From: an uncultured Lachnospiraceae bacterium
GTDB lineage: Bacteria; Bacillota; Clostridia; Lachnospirales; Lachnospiraceae
Length of the DNA stretch: 12,692 nt
Reading direction: 5' to 3'
Assembly (NCBI GenBank): GCA_902797785.1
Contig: CADBUD010000267.1
Location: 1 to 12,692, forward strand
How positions within the stretch are numbered: the first letter of the stretch is position 1; each line of letters begins with the position of its first letter. Shown piece by piece: positions 5,953-12,692 of this stretch. The notes beneath the pieces are model-generated. The model did no database searches and was not told where the DNA came from. It saw nothing but the letters and a program-made list of their open reading frames with translations. The translations under genes were made by a program, and so were the position numbers.

Positions 5953-7068
5953 ATGGCAAATGAAGATAAATTAAAAGCATTAAATGCAGCAATTACCCAA
6001 ATCGAAAAGCAATATGGCAAGGGCTCCATCATGAAGCTCGGAGATCCATCCGCCGCTATGAATGTCGAAACTGTACCGACTGGCTCACTGGGGCTTGATA
6101 TCGCCCTGGGACTTGGCGGAGTCCCGAGAGGCAGGATCATTGAAGTCTATGGCCCGGAGTCCAGTGGTAAAACGACCGTGGCTCTCCACATGGTGGCAGA
6201 GGTTCAGAAGATGAATGGAATTGCAGGATTCATCGATGCCGAACACGCCTTAGATCCTGTCTATGCCAAAAACATCGGAGTAGACATTGATAATCTCTAC
6301 ATTTCCCAGCCGGATAATGGAGAGCAGGCATTGGAAATCACGGAGATGATGGTTCGTTCAGGAGCAGTGGATATCGTCATTGTCGATTCTGTAGCAGCCT
6401 TGGTACCCAAAGCAGAAATCGAAGGAGATATGGGAGATTCCCATATGGGACAGCAGGCGCGTCTAATGTCTCAGGCCCTCAGGAAGCTGACAGGTATCAT
6501 CAGCAAATCCAACTGCGTCGTGGTATTCATCAATCAGCTCCGCGAGAAAATCGGCGTTATGTTTGGAAACCCGGAAACGACGACCGGAGGACGCGCCTTA
6601 AAGTTCTTTGCTTCGATTCGTATGGATGTCCGCAAAGTCGAGACGTTAAAGCAGGATGGGGAAGTTATCGGCAGCAAGACAAAAGTCAAGGTCGTAAAAA
6701 ATAAAGTCGCCCCGCCATTCCGTGAGGCAGAGTTCGATATCATGTTCGGAAAAGGAATCTCCAAGATTGGAGAAGTCTTAGATTTGGCAGCCAAGGTAAA
6801 TGTGGTAAATAAAAGCGGTGCATGGTATGCTTATCAGGGAGAGAAAATTGGACAGGGACGTGAAAACTCCAAAAACTTCCTTTTAGATCACCCGGAGCTT
6901 GCATTTGAGATTGAAAATAAAGTGCGTGAGGCCTATTCTCTTCCGGCTTTAGAGATGTCAGATGCGTTAAAAGCTCAGATTGCGGAAAAGGAGCATCCTT
7001 CCAAGGAATCAGATGATTCACTGACCGGAGCGGATGCTGAGAAGTCAGAGGATGGATCGGATTTATAG
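5953..7068 (+). CDS. recA: Recombinase RecA
   Basis: The product is 371 aa. It forms ATP-dependent filaments on single-stranded DNA, drives strand exchange, and stimulates LexA self-cleavage. Visible motifs are the N-terminal polymerisation helix, Walker A GPESSGKT (67-74), E97 in DAEHALDP, a Walker B strand ending at D145 (IVIVDS), loop L1 around EGDMGDSHMG (157-166), loop L2 FGNPETTTGG (204-213), and KVVKNKVAPPF (246-256). The C-terminal tail (about 345-371) is acidic, as is usual. The start at 5953 (MANEDK) is chosen because AAGGAG lies 7 nt before it. The in-frame ATG at 5905 is rejected because it lies before the predicted transcription start. recX follows 41 nt later with no terminator between, giving an operon under the LexA box. 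Confidence 0.98.
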   Translation: MANEDKLKALNAAITQIEKQYGKGSIMKLGDPSAAMNVETVPTGSLGLDIALGLGGVPRGRIIEVYGPESSGKTTVALHMVAEVQKMNGIAGFIDAEHALDPVYAKNIGVDIDNLYISQPDNGEQALEITEMMVRSGAVDIVIVDSVAALVPKAEIEGDMGDSHMGQQARLMSQALRKLTGIISKSNCVVVFINQLREKIGVMFGNPETTTGGRALKFFASIRMDVRKVETLKQDGEVIGSKTKVKVVKNKVAPPFREAEFDIMFGKGISKIGEVLDLAAKVNVVNKSGAWYAYQGEKIGQGRENSKNFLLDHPELAFEIENKVREAYSLPALEMSDALKAQIAEKEHPSKESDDSLTGADAEKSEDGSDL

Positions 7069-7109
7069 GAAAAGAATAAATACGTTTTCTATGACAGAAT
7101 GAGGTCAGG

Positions 7110-7757
7110 ATGCAGATTATAGAGGTAAAGCAATTCGGAAAAAAAAGATGGAAGATCTTCTTTGAAGAAAAAGAGCCTTTGGTCTTATATTATGGAGAGT
7201 GCAAAAAATATCACATTCAGGATGGAGGAGATCTTTCTGAACGGGATTATCAGGAAATTGTATCAGAGATCCTTTATAAACGGGCAAGAGAGCGGATGCT
7301 TTATCTGATTGATTCCATGGATCGGACGGAATCACAGATTCGGGAAAAACTGATACAGGGCGGATATCCATCCGCCTGTATTGATCAAGTGATCAGCTTT
7401 GGAAAAAGATATCGTTACCTGGATGATGAACGCTATATCCACAGCTATTATCAGGTAAAAAAACGAAAAAAAAGTCTTCGTGCCATAGAGCAGGATCTGA
7501 TGCTGAAGGGGATTTCAAAGGAATTGATCCGGGAGAAGCTAAGAGAGGTATTAGAAGAGGACGAAGAGCAAAAGCTGATGCAGGCGGATTTTGAGGAAGA
7601 ACAGATTCAAAGGTTCTTTGAAAAAAAGAGAAAGAAAATTCTCGAATCTGAGGATACCTATAAGGAGTGGCAGAAGGCTTGTCAAAGTCTGTACCGCAAG
7701 GGATTTTCCTATGATAAAGTCTGCAGAGTAATGGAACGATTAAAAAATGAGTTGTGA
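7110..7757 (+). CDS. recX: Regulatory protein RecX
   Basis: The product is 215 aa. It modulates RecA by binding the filament and limiting its activity. The family repeats of three-helix modules are visible: RARERMLYLIDSMDRTESQIREKL (about 58-81), a second module with YLDDERYIHSYY (103-114) and SLRAIEQDLMLKGIS (122-136), and a C-terminal module ending YRKGFSYDKVCRVMERL. The N-terminal ~50 residues are an extra segment common in Firmicutes RecX. A GAGG-type ribosome site precedes the ATG. It lies 41 nt after recA and is presumably cotranscribed and SOS-induced with it. Confidence 0.92.
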   Translation: MQIIEVKQFGKKRWKIFFEEKEPLVLYYGECKKYHIQDGGDLSERDYQEIVSEILYKRARERMLYLIDSMDRTESQIREKLIQGGYPSACIDQVISFGKRYRYLDDERYIHSYYQVKKRKKSLRAIEQDLMLKGISKELIREKLREVLEEDEEQKLMQADFEEEQIQRFFEKKRKKILESEDTYKEWQKACQSLYRKGFSYDKVCRVMERLKNEL

Positions 7758-7776
7758 TTTTTGCATTCCGGTTTTT

Positions 7777-7822
7777 TATACTCGTTAACGAAAAGCGGAA
7801 TCGGTTTTCGTTAACGAGTATA
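7777..7822. repeat. Perfect 18-bp palindrome between convergent recX and proC
   Basis: TATACTCGTTAACGAAAA (7777-7794) and TTTTCGTTAACGAGTATA (7805-7822) are perfectly complementary around a 10-nt loop. The loop base string CGGAAT (7796-7801) can instead pair with ATTCCG (7765-7770). Its place between convergent genes suggests a bidirectional terminator, but no T-run follows it in either direction. Its arm resembles the palindrome at 3152. Confidence 0.75.
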
Positions 7823-7832
7823 GCAGAAAAGT

Positions 7833-7864
7833 CAGAGTTTACAGAGATCAGAGTTTACAGAGAT
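7833..7864. repeat. 16-bp tandem duplication at the proC 3' end
   Basis: CAGAGTTTACAGAGAT occurs twice without a gap (7833-7848 and 7849-7864). The right copy contains the last proC codons and stop, and the left copy lies just beyond the stop. The duplication therefore did not change the ProC protein. Confidence 0.8.
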
Positions 7865-8646
7865 CTGGCTTTTTCGACACAGGCATGCATGGCATCCATG
7901 ACAGCACCGCGCAGCCCCTGTTCCTCTAACACCTTGACCGCAGCGATTGTCGTTCCGCCCGGAGAGCAGACCATGTCCTTAAGTTCGCCGGGATGTTTTC
8001 CGGTTTCCAGAACCATTTTTGCACTGCCAAGTACTGCTTGTGCGGCAAATTGATATGCCTGTGCCCTTGGCATACCGTCCAAAACAGCAGCATCAGCCAT
8101 GGCTTCAATAAATAGAAAAACATAAGCCGGGGAGCTGCCGCTGACTGCGACGACGACATCCATCAGATGCTCAGTTACACGTTCTACTTTGCCGCAGCCG
8201 GATAGAATATGGCAGATTTCCTCCATTTGCTCTTCCGATACCAGATCATTGCAGGTAACGCCGGTGATACCCTCTCCTACAAGAGCCGGGGTATTTGGCA
8301 TGGCGCGCACGACCTTGACAGGACGGGTAAACAGTTCTTCGACAGATGCTATTGTTTTTGGCGCAATGGTCAGGATACACTGGGATTCTTTGACAGAATC
8401 CCGGATTTCCTTAATGACAGTTTCATAGAACTGTGGTTTTACAGACAGAACGATGATTTCTGCCTGTGCTACGACCATAAGATTACTGGTGGTCACACAG
8501 ATGTGCGTGTCATCCTGTACTTTTTTCAGGGCTTTTTCATTGAGATCTGCTGCAATGATGTTTTCTGCCGGCAGAATTTTGTGGGATACGATTCCACGAA
8601 TCAGAGCACCTCCCATATTTCCACATCCAATAAATCCAATTTTCAT
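7855..8646 (-). CDS. proC: Pyrroline-5-carboxylate reductase
   Basis: The product is 263 aa, the usual length. It reduces 1-pyrroline-5-carboxylate to L-proline with NAD(P)H, the last step of proline synthesis, in the cytoplasm. Visible motifs are the Rossmann GFIGCGNMG (4-12), LSVKPQ (67-72), MPNTPALVGEG (116-126), SGSSPAYVFLFIEAM (169-183) and the C-terminal signature DMVCSPGGTTIAAV (224-237). The ribosome site AAGGAGG lies 8 nt before the ATG. The gene is transcribed alone towards recX. No proA or proB is adjacent. Confidence 0.96.
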   Translation of the reverse strand: MKIGFIGCGNMGGALIRGIVSHKILPAENIIAADLNEKALKKVQDDTHICVTTSNLMVVAQAEIIVLSVKPQFYETVIKEIRDSVKESQCILTIAPKTIASVEELFTRPVKVVRAMPNTPALVGEGITGVTCNDLVSEEQMEEICHILSGCGKVERVTEHLMDVVVAVSGSSPAYVFLFIEAMADAAVLDGMPRAQAYQFAAQAVLGSAKMVLETGKHPGELKDMVCSPGGTTIAAVKVLEEQGLRGAVMDAMHACVEKARSL

Positions 8647-8704
8647 AAAATGACCTCCTTAAAAAATATAATAATTGACAATAAAATAAGGAAAAACCAT
8701 TTCT

Positions 8705-8733
8705 ATTTTACTAATAATTGACAAGTTTTTCAA
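8705..8733 (-). promoter_or_regulatory. proC promoter
   Basis: On the minus strand, TTGAAA (8728-8733), 17 nt, then TAAAAT (8705-8710) match 5 of 6 bases each, about 59 nt upstream of the ATG. A 13-bp direct repeat TAATAATTGACAA (8669-8681 and 8712-8724) overlaps the spacer and the leader, and might be a paired binding site or chance. Confidence 0.6.
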
Positions 8734-8760
8734 TCCTAAAAAAATACAAAGTTTTTTAAG

Positions 8761-8789
8761 TTGATTTTGGATTCTGCATCTGATATAAT
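8761..8789 (+). promoter_or_regulatory. Promoter of the secreted repeat protein gene
   Basis: TTGATT (8761-8766), a 17-nt spacer and a perfect TATAAT (8784-8789) predict a start near 8796. The resulting ~180-nt leader contains repeat copy 3 (8824-8933). Confidence 0.7.
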
Positions 8790-8823
8790 AATCGAATGTC
8801 AGGGTTGATGATGGGGGCAAAGT

Positions 8824-8933
8824 GTGTGAAGCAGGAACTCCTCCCATAATGAGGATTACAGACGTGAATGCACCGGGAGAGTTGCGAAGCAGCGGGAAAT
8901 CCGAAAGCTGTGAGGAGGACTGTGAATAGTAAC
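8824..8933 (+). repeat. ~198-bp structured repeat, copy 3 (left half missing)
   Basis: This copy matches copies 1 and 2 from the loop of hairpin ii to the right end. It lacks the left terminal repeat and the 19-bp stem. It ends with CTGTGAATAGTAAC (8920-8933), the exact inverse of the 14-bp left end of copies 1 and 2, which defines the terminal inverted repeat. Many bases differ, but pairing is mostly retained: outer CTCCTC/GAGGAG, GGATT/AATCC (8853-8857 and 8898-8902), and GTTGC/GCAGC (8881-8893), where a C-to-T change gives a G-U pair. The GGCGC hairpin is degenerate. The copy lies in the leader of the 8975 gene, in the same orientation as copies 1 and 2 relative to their downstream gene. 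Confidence 0.8.
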
Positions 8934-8974
8934 AAAAGAGTAGAGAGCGAATGGTATGATTAGAGGAGGAAAAA

Positions 8975-10765
8975 ATGAAGAAAATAGTTCTAACAGGAGC
9001 TTTGATTTGTGCATTGAGTGCAACCTCAGGGAATTTGTGCACGGAAGTCCGGGCTTATAGTGAAGACATCGTACAGATGTCAGAAGCTGTACTTTCTGAA
9101 GAATCAGAAAGCACAGAAGAAAAATCCGCAGACAACATAGAAGTCAAGTCCACAGACAACACAGAGGAGAAGTCCACAGACAACACAGAGGAGAAGTCCA
9201 CAGACAACACAGAGGAGAAGTCCACAGACAATACAGTCGGGAGTCAAAATCTAGAAGAATCGGAAAATACAGAGACCGGTGGAAACGTTGAAGTTGTTGA
9301 CATCAAAAAAGAGGCAGAAGAAAATGATTTATCTAAAGTATTCACCACAGTTCAGGTTCAGTATGCCGACGGAGCAGACAGCAGAGTGACGATTGGTAGT
9401 GAAACCGGAAATATCAATATTCAGGTAGATAAAAACACAGACTTTGCAGATGTGCAGAATTCACTGGTATTTTTGATCAAGACCAGTCAGGATGCGGTTA
9501 CGGTCAGTGCAGCAGATACTGTATGGCTTCCTGTTGTTGATGGAGTAAATAAGCAGTATAACGCAAAGAGCGAAGGTTCCTATAAATATGAGGTCAGACT
9601 TCCCCAAAAAGAAGGTTATACCTATGCGGATGGCGTGGATATGGTCAGCGTACAGATCGATGTCGTAATGGGAGAGCTGACGGCACCGTCATATGCCGGC
9701 TGGCAGAATGCCACGGCAGTTGCAGAGTGGAAGGATGACAATCTTTATAAAGAGGCATATCAGCTAAAATTATATAAAGACGGAGGATTAGTAGAAACCA
9801 TAGATTTAAAGGATGTCAAAGCAACTACCTATGATTTTTCCTCCTATATCAATGAAAATGGCAAAGGCATATATACTTTTGGGGTAAAGACATTTTATAA
9901 CGGAGTATATAAGGAGAGCGTGGAGAAGAAATCATCAGGAATCACAGCATGCCAGATTTCTTTCCAGAAAAATTCAACAGCAACGGTCAAGAATATGCCG
10001 TCACAGATGATTATTTTAAGTGGAAATAAAATTACAAAGCCGGCTGCTTCACCAGCATGTAAGGGGTATACCTTTGTCGGCTGGTATTCCGATAAGGCAG
10101 GAAAAACGGCTTTTAGTTTTTCTAAAAAGATTAAGGCGAACACTGTTGTTTATGCAAAATGGAAAAAGGTTTCTGTTGGAAAGCCGGCTTCGCTGACTTT
10201 GCTAAACAAATCCCAGAAAAAGACAAAATACACCGTCAAAGTTTCCTGGAAGAAAGTATCCGGAGCAGAAGGATATCAGATCAGTTACAGTTACAAAAAC
10301 GCATCTGGAAAAAAAGTGAGCAAGACTTTAAATGTAGCGAAAGGAAGCACGACATCAGCGAATATCAAAATCAAGTACAGCAACACCTACACGGTTCGAG
10401 TGAGAGCTTATAAAAAGGATTCGCTTTCAAAAAAAGTTTATGGTGCATATTCCGCAAAGAAAACAATTGCGTACCCGGAGGTTCCGGTCTGCCGCTTAGA
10501 TAATACAGACAGTGATTTGAAATATTACAATGGAAAACGCGTGCGCCTTTACTTCTCCAACATGGAAGAAATCAAACCGGATGGTGTAAAAATCGTCTAT
10601 GGAGATAATCAGGTAAAAACATTTGAATATAGTAAGCTTCCGATGTTTTCGGTCACCCTGCAGTATGTAAATTCTGGGTCACATACGATTGAAGTGTATT
10701 ATTACCGAAACATCAAAGGAAAACAGGTATTTAGTCAGAAGACCCTTATGACATACAAAAATTAG
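8975..10765 (+). CDS. Secreted protein with EEKSTDNT repeats, Listeria-Bacteroides repeat and FN3-like domain
   Basis: The product is 596 aa. Residues 1-27 form a Sec signal peptide with likely cleavage after VRA. An acidic, Ser/Thr/Asn-rich linker follows with five 8-aa repeats (48-87). Residues 120-235 look like a beta-rich domain. A further beta domain (about 236-325) contains FSSYINENGKGIYTFGVKTF. Next is an InlB-B / Listeria-Bacteroides repeat (about 328-397; KGYTFVGWYSDKAGKTAF, then VVYAKW), and a fibronectin type III-like module (about 402-500; VSWKKVSGAEGYQISY, then YTVRVRAYK). The C-terminal ~95 residues are unassigned. No LPXTG motif or membrane anchor is seen, so it is probably released or held non-covalently at the wall. 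An adhesive or surface role is inferred. AGGAGG lies close upstream of the ATG, and an intrinsic terminator follows. Confidence 0.8.
   Translation: MKKIVLTGALICALSATSGNLCTEVRAYSEDIVQMSEAVLSEESESTEEKSADNIEVKSTDNTEEKSTDNTEEKSTDNTEEKSTDNTVGSQNLEESENTETGGNVEVVDIKKEAEENDLSKVFTTVQVQYADGADSRVTIGSETGNINIQVDKNTDFADVQNSLVFLIKTSQDAVTVSAADTVWLPVVDGVNKQYNAKSEGSYKYEVRLPQKEGYTYADGVDMVSVQIDVVMGELTAPSYAGWQNATAVAEWKDDNLYKEAYQLKLYKDGGLVETIDLKDVKATTYDFSSYINENGKGIYTFGVKTFYNGVYKESVEKKSSGITACQISFQKNSTATVKNMPSQMIILSGNKITKPAASPACKGYTFVGWYSDKAGKTAFSFSKKIKANTVVYAKWKKVSVGKPASLTLLNKSQKKTKYTVKVSWKKVSGAEGYQISYSYKNASGKKVSKTLNVAKGSTTSANIKIKYSNTYTVRVRAYKKDSLSKKVYGAYSAKKTIAYPEVPVCRLDNTDSDLKYYNGKRVRLYFSNMEEIKPDGVKIVYGDNQVKTFEYSKLPMFSVTLQYVNSGSHTIEVYYYRNIKGKQVFSQKTLMTYKN
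9116..9235 (+). repeat. 24-bp in-frame minisatellite (EEKSTDNT x5)
   Basis: Five 24-bp units encode EEKSADNI, EVKSTDNT and then three EEKSTDNT (residues 48-87). The last three units are nearly identical in DNA, while the first two have diverged. This implies recent expansion by slippage or unequal recombination. Unit number could vary between strains without a frameshift. Confidence 0.9.
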
Positions 10766-10786
10766 TAAACGACATATCGTTCTTGA

Positions 10787-10831
10787 AAACTTATGGATGG
10801 CAGCGGTTTGGTGCAATCCATAAGTTTTTTT
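10787..10831 (+). terminator. Intrinsic terminator after the secreted protein gene
   Basis: AAACTTATGGAT (10787-10798) pairs with ATCCATAAGTTT (10816-10827) across a 17-nt loop and runs into TTTTTTT (10825-10831). It lies 21 nt after the stop, and should separate this gene from the glycosyltransferase. Confidence 0.85.
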
Positions 10832-10837
10832 ACATGG

Positions 10838-10851
10838 AGTGTTGTTACACT
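10838..10851. promoter_or_regulatory. Small perfect palindrome upstream of the glycosyltransferase
   Basis: AGTGT-TGTT-ACACT is a 14-bp perfect inverted repeat between the terminator and the glycosyltransferase gene. It could be an operator, but no clear promoter was found around it and chance is possible. Confidence 0.2.
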
Positions 10852-10902
10852 GAATATGGCAGAAGAAAATGAAAAATAGCCATTATACGAGGAGGAAGAA
10901 GG

Positions 10903-12195
10903 ATGCAGGCAAAAAGTGTAGGAATCGTCATCTGTAATTATAATAAAAGCGCATACGTTATTCAGTGCATCCAGAGTGTTTTGGAATCAAAATTCACAGA
11001 TTACGCATTATACGTGGTGGACAATGCCTCGACGGATGATTCCGTAGAGTTGATTCAAAAAAATTATGCAGGTCAGCTGACGCTTCTGCAGAATGAAGAA
11101 AATCTGGGAGGCTCCGGTGGATTTAACCGGGGACTTCGGGAGGCGCTAAAAAATGGACATTCCTATCTGGTCTGTTTGGACAATGATGTCATTGTCGATG
11201 AAAATGCGATTGGGGAGCTGAAAAAATTTCTGGACACACACGAAGAGACCGGAATGGTAGGATCGAAAGTCTATCATATGGAGCTGCCGGGAATCATTCA
11301 GCAGTATGGTATGACGATTGATTTTGAAAACTATGCGACACAGGCAAAATATTATAATGAGCCAGATCATGAAGGAATCCCGGATGTGGTCTATTCTGAT
11401 GCAGTTGCAGCCTGTTCCTTGATGGTGCGCAGAGAGGTAGTTGAAAAGATTGGACTGATGCCGGAGGAAAACTTCTTATACTGGGATGACACAGAATGGG
11501 GGTGGCGCTGTAATCTTGCCGGATATCGTGTGGCATCCTGTGGCAGTTCAGTTGTTCTGCATGCCATGGGAGCAAAAAAAGAAGTTGTAAATACTTTTCC
11601 GACCTACTATGCATGGAGAAACTGGATCTGGTTTTTCTTAAAATATACCCCTCAGGAAAAATTGGAGCAAATGAGCCGAAGCTTCTTATCCTCCCTCTTT
11701 GAAATCTATTATGAAGGCTGGTATAAAAATGAAACAAGCAGAATGAAGACCGTCAGGATTGCTTATCAGGATGCGATGAACGCAAGGCTCGGAAAAGCGG
11801 GAGAGGACGCTATTTTTCCGGTAGACCGCAGGGAGGAGCGATTGAAAGCCCTGATTCATGGCAAAAAGAAAATCTTTATTGAGGTCAATGGATATGAAAT
11901 CACGGCGCAAGAAATAAAAAAGCAGATTCAGCAGCTATCGCCGGAGACAGAGGTTGTCCTACGATACTGCAGGGATTATGATTTGACCTTTATGCTGTGT
12001 TCCAGCATTTTTCATTTAGACGGATACAGTCGAAGGGACATTTATGTTGATATGAACGGATGTATTTTAGAAACTCCCGAAGAATTTGATCGGATTGAAG
12101 CCTTTCCTCGGGAGTTAGAAAAATTTCTTTTTGTAGAGCAGCCTTATTTTATTCGTCAGGCGAAGATGATACAAAAGAAGCATTTCGCCCGATGA
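10903..12195 (+). CDS. Glycosyltransferase family 2 (rhamnosyltransferase-like) with C-terminal extension
   Basis: The product is 430 aa. The GT-A catalytic domain (about 1-300) carries GIVICNYNKS (7-16), VVDNASTDDS (38-47, nucleotide-binding Asp), NLGGSGGFNRG (67-77), the metal-binding LDNDV (92-96, DXD-type) and WDDTEWGWR (194-202, likely catalytic acidic motif), with H220 downstream. This layout is that of WbbL/GlfT2-like enzymes, which transfer rhamnose or galactofuranose to envelope polysaccharides; the actual sugar and acceptor are not readable. Residues ~320-430 form an extension that I do not recognise, with KKKIFIEVNGYEITAQEIKKQI and CSSIFHLDGYSRRDIYVDMNG. No signal peptide is seen, so it is cytoplasmic or membrane-peripheral. 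GAGGAGG precedes the ATG by 8 nt. The 3' end overlaps the convergent membrane-protein gene. No other glycan gene is in the window. Confidence 0.88.
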   Translation: MQAKSVGIVICNYNKSAYVIQCIQSVLESKFTDYALYVVDNASTDDSVELIQKNYAGQLTLLQNEENLGGSGGFNRGLREALKNGHSYLVCLDNDVIVDENAIGELKKFLDTHEETGMVGSKVYHMELPGIIQQYGMTIDFENYATQAKYYNEPDHEGIPDVVYSDAVAACSLMVRREVVEKIGLMPEENFLYWDDTEWGWRCNLAGYRVASCGSSVVLHAMGAKKEVVNTFPTYYAWRNWIWFFLKYTPQEKLEQMSRSFLSSLFEIYYEGWYKNETSRMKTVRIAYQDAMNARLGKAGEDAIFPVDRREERLKALIHGKKKIFIEVNGYEITAQEIKKQIQQLSPETEVVLRYCRDYDLTFMLCSSIFHLDGYSRRDIYVDMNGCILETPEEFDRIEAFPRELEKFLFVEQPYFIRQAKMIQKKHFAR

Positions 12196-12535
12196 TATGA
12201 CCGCTCATCCGTAGGAGCTCATCGTACTGGTCGTACATTTTCTGGACGCCGTTTTCAAGCGTATAATAATGCAGAATATAGGGGACCAAAAGTACGAACA
12301 TTGCCAAAAAGAGAAAGAGCAGGGAGAGCCTGGGGGTGAACAGCGTCATAAATATACATCCGAGCGCCATCAGAGCAAAGAGAACGACGACGATAAGATG
12401 CACAAAGCGCTCATGCTGGATGAAGAGAATCTGCTGGAGATGATAGGAAATCAGCTCCTCATGCTCAGGTTCACAGACGCCTTTACTGATGTAATCATCG
12501 ATATGGGCGATGTGGTCAAGAAGGCGTTTTTTCAT
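12149..12535 (-). CDS. Small membrane protein with two transmembrane helices (unknown function)
   Basis: The product is 128 aa. A charged N-terminal ~45 residues (HIDDYISKGVCEPEHEELISYHLQ) is followed by two hydrophobic spans, at roughly 48-69 (VHLIVVVLFALMALGCIFM) and 72-92 (LSLLFLFLAMFVLLVPYIL), and a cytoplasmic-looking tail (YDQYDELLRMSG). I do not recognise the family with certainty; similar short proteins occur in Lachnospiraceae. The start is ATG 12535, not the GTG at 12547, because AAGGAAGTGA (complement of 12544-12553) lies 8 nt upstream and matches the anti-Shine-Dalgarno at 9 of 10 bases. The last 47 nt overlap the glycosyltransferase 3' end on the other strand. Confidence 0.65.
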   Translation of the reverse strand: MKKRLLDHIAHIDDYISKGVCEPEHEELISYHLQQILFIQHERFVHLIVVVLFALMALGCIFMTLFTPRLSLLFLFLAMFVLLVPYILHYYTLENGVQKMYDQYDELLRMSGHIIGRNASFVSSSPDE

Positions 12536-12605
12536 AATGTGATTCACTTCCTTTCAGGAAAAGTATAAATTTTTACTGTTTTTTTATAGTATGATGTCGG
12601 GGTCA

Positions 12606-12692
12606 AAAGTGCCATGCGATGAAATCGCATGTGCACTTTGCACGAAGATTCGGAGGGACAAGCGAGCTTGTCCACGCAAATTTTTGTGCAAA
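12606..12692. repeat. Structured palindromic element at the right edge (incomplete)
   Basis: Three pairings are visible. AAAGTGC-CATGCGAT (12606-12620) pairs with ATCGCATG-(T)-GCACTTT (12624-12639), 15 bp with one bulge and a GAA loop. GGACAAGC (12656-12663) pairs with GCTTGTCC (12666-12673). TTTGCAC (12637-12643) pairs with GTGCAAA (12686-12692), enclosing the second hairpin and competing with the first stem. The element is non-coding and continues beyond the window. Read on the plus strand, its GCACG, GAGG and hairpin order resembles the minus-strand reading of 3195-3245. Confidence 0.6.

Noticed and set aside
7777..7822. Calling the recX/proC palindrome an intrinsic terminator
   Set aside because: The stem is strong, but neither side is followed by a T-run in the direction of transcription, so it is listed as a repeat with a possible terminator role.
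12536..12547. GTG start adding MNHI to the small membrane protein
   Set aside because: The GTG lies inside the sequence that serves as the ribosome site for the ATG at 12535.

Overview
The window looks like chromosomal DNA of a low-to-moderate-GC Gram-positive anaerobe of the class Clostridia, most likely the family Lachnospiraceae. The basis is the strong AGGAGG-type ribosome sites, a recA-recX pair behind a Gram-positive-type LexA box, an HD-GYP protein, a short DtxR/MntR-type regulator, a B12-binding/DUF4080 radical SAM protein, and a secreted protein with a Listeria-Bacteroides repeat. The genus cannot be fixed from the sequence alone.

Layout, left to right. (1) A secreted DUF4353-like (Cthe_2159-type) protein on the minus strand runs off the left edge; its promoter reads leftwards. 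(2) Positions 765-1164 hold two head-to-tail copies of a ~198-bp repeat with terminal inverted repeats and a strongly conserved fold, plus a fragment of a third. (3) A radical SAM gene (1211-3187) carries an in-frame, palindromic 63-bp tandem duplication in its B12-binding domain and ends inside another palindrome. (4) A metal-dependent regulator (minus) is divergent from a two-domain HD-GYP protein (plus). (5) A ~530-bp stretch without a confident gene precedes the recA promoter and LexA box. (6) recA and recX form an SOS operon, facing proC (minus) across a perfect 18-bp palindrome. (7) Another promoter drives a secreted repeat protein (8975-10765), and its leader contains a third, 5'-truncated copy of the ~198-bp repeat. 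This gene ends at a good intrinsic terminator. (8) A family 2 glycosyltransferase converges on, and overlaps by 47 bp, a small membrane protein. (9) A further structured palindromic element reaches the right edge.

The genes are mostly ordinary housekeeping and envelope functions: SOS and recombination, proline synthesis, metal sensing, probable cyclic-di-GMP turnover, and surface glycan and secreted proteins. They do not form one pathway. The unusual content is the density of small palindromic repeats. At least three families appear to be present. One has entered a reading frame without breaking it, another forms the tail of the same protein, and a third lies in the leaders of two unrelated genes in the same orientation. 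No CRISPR array, tRNA, rRNA, transposase gene or phage gene was seen.
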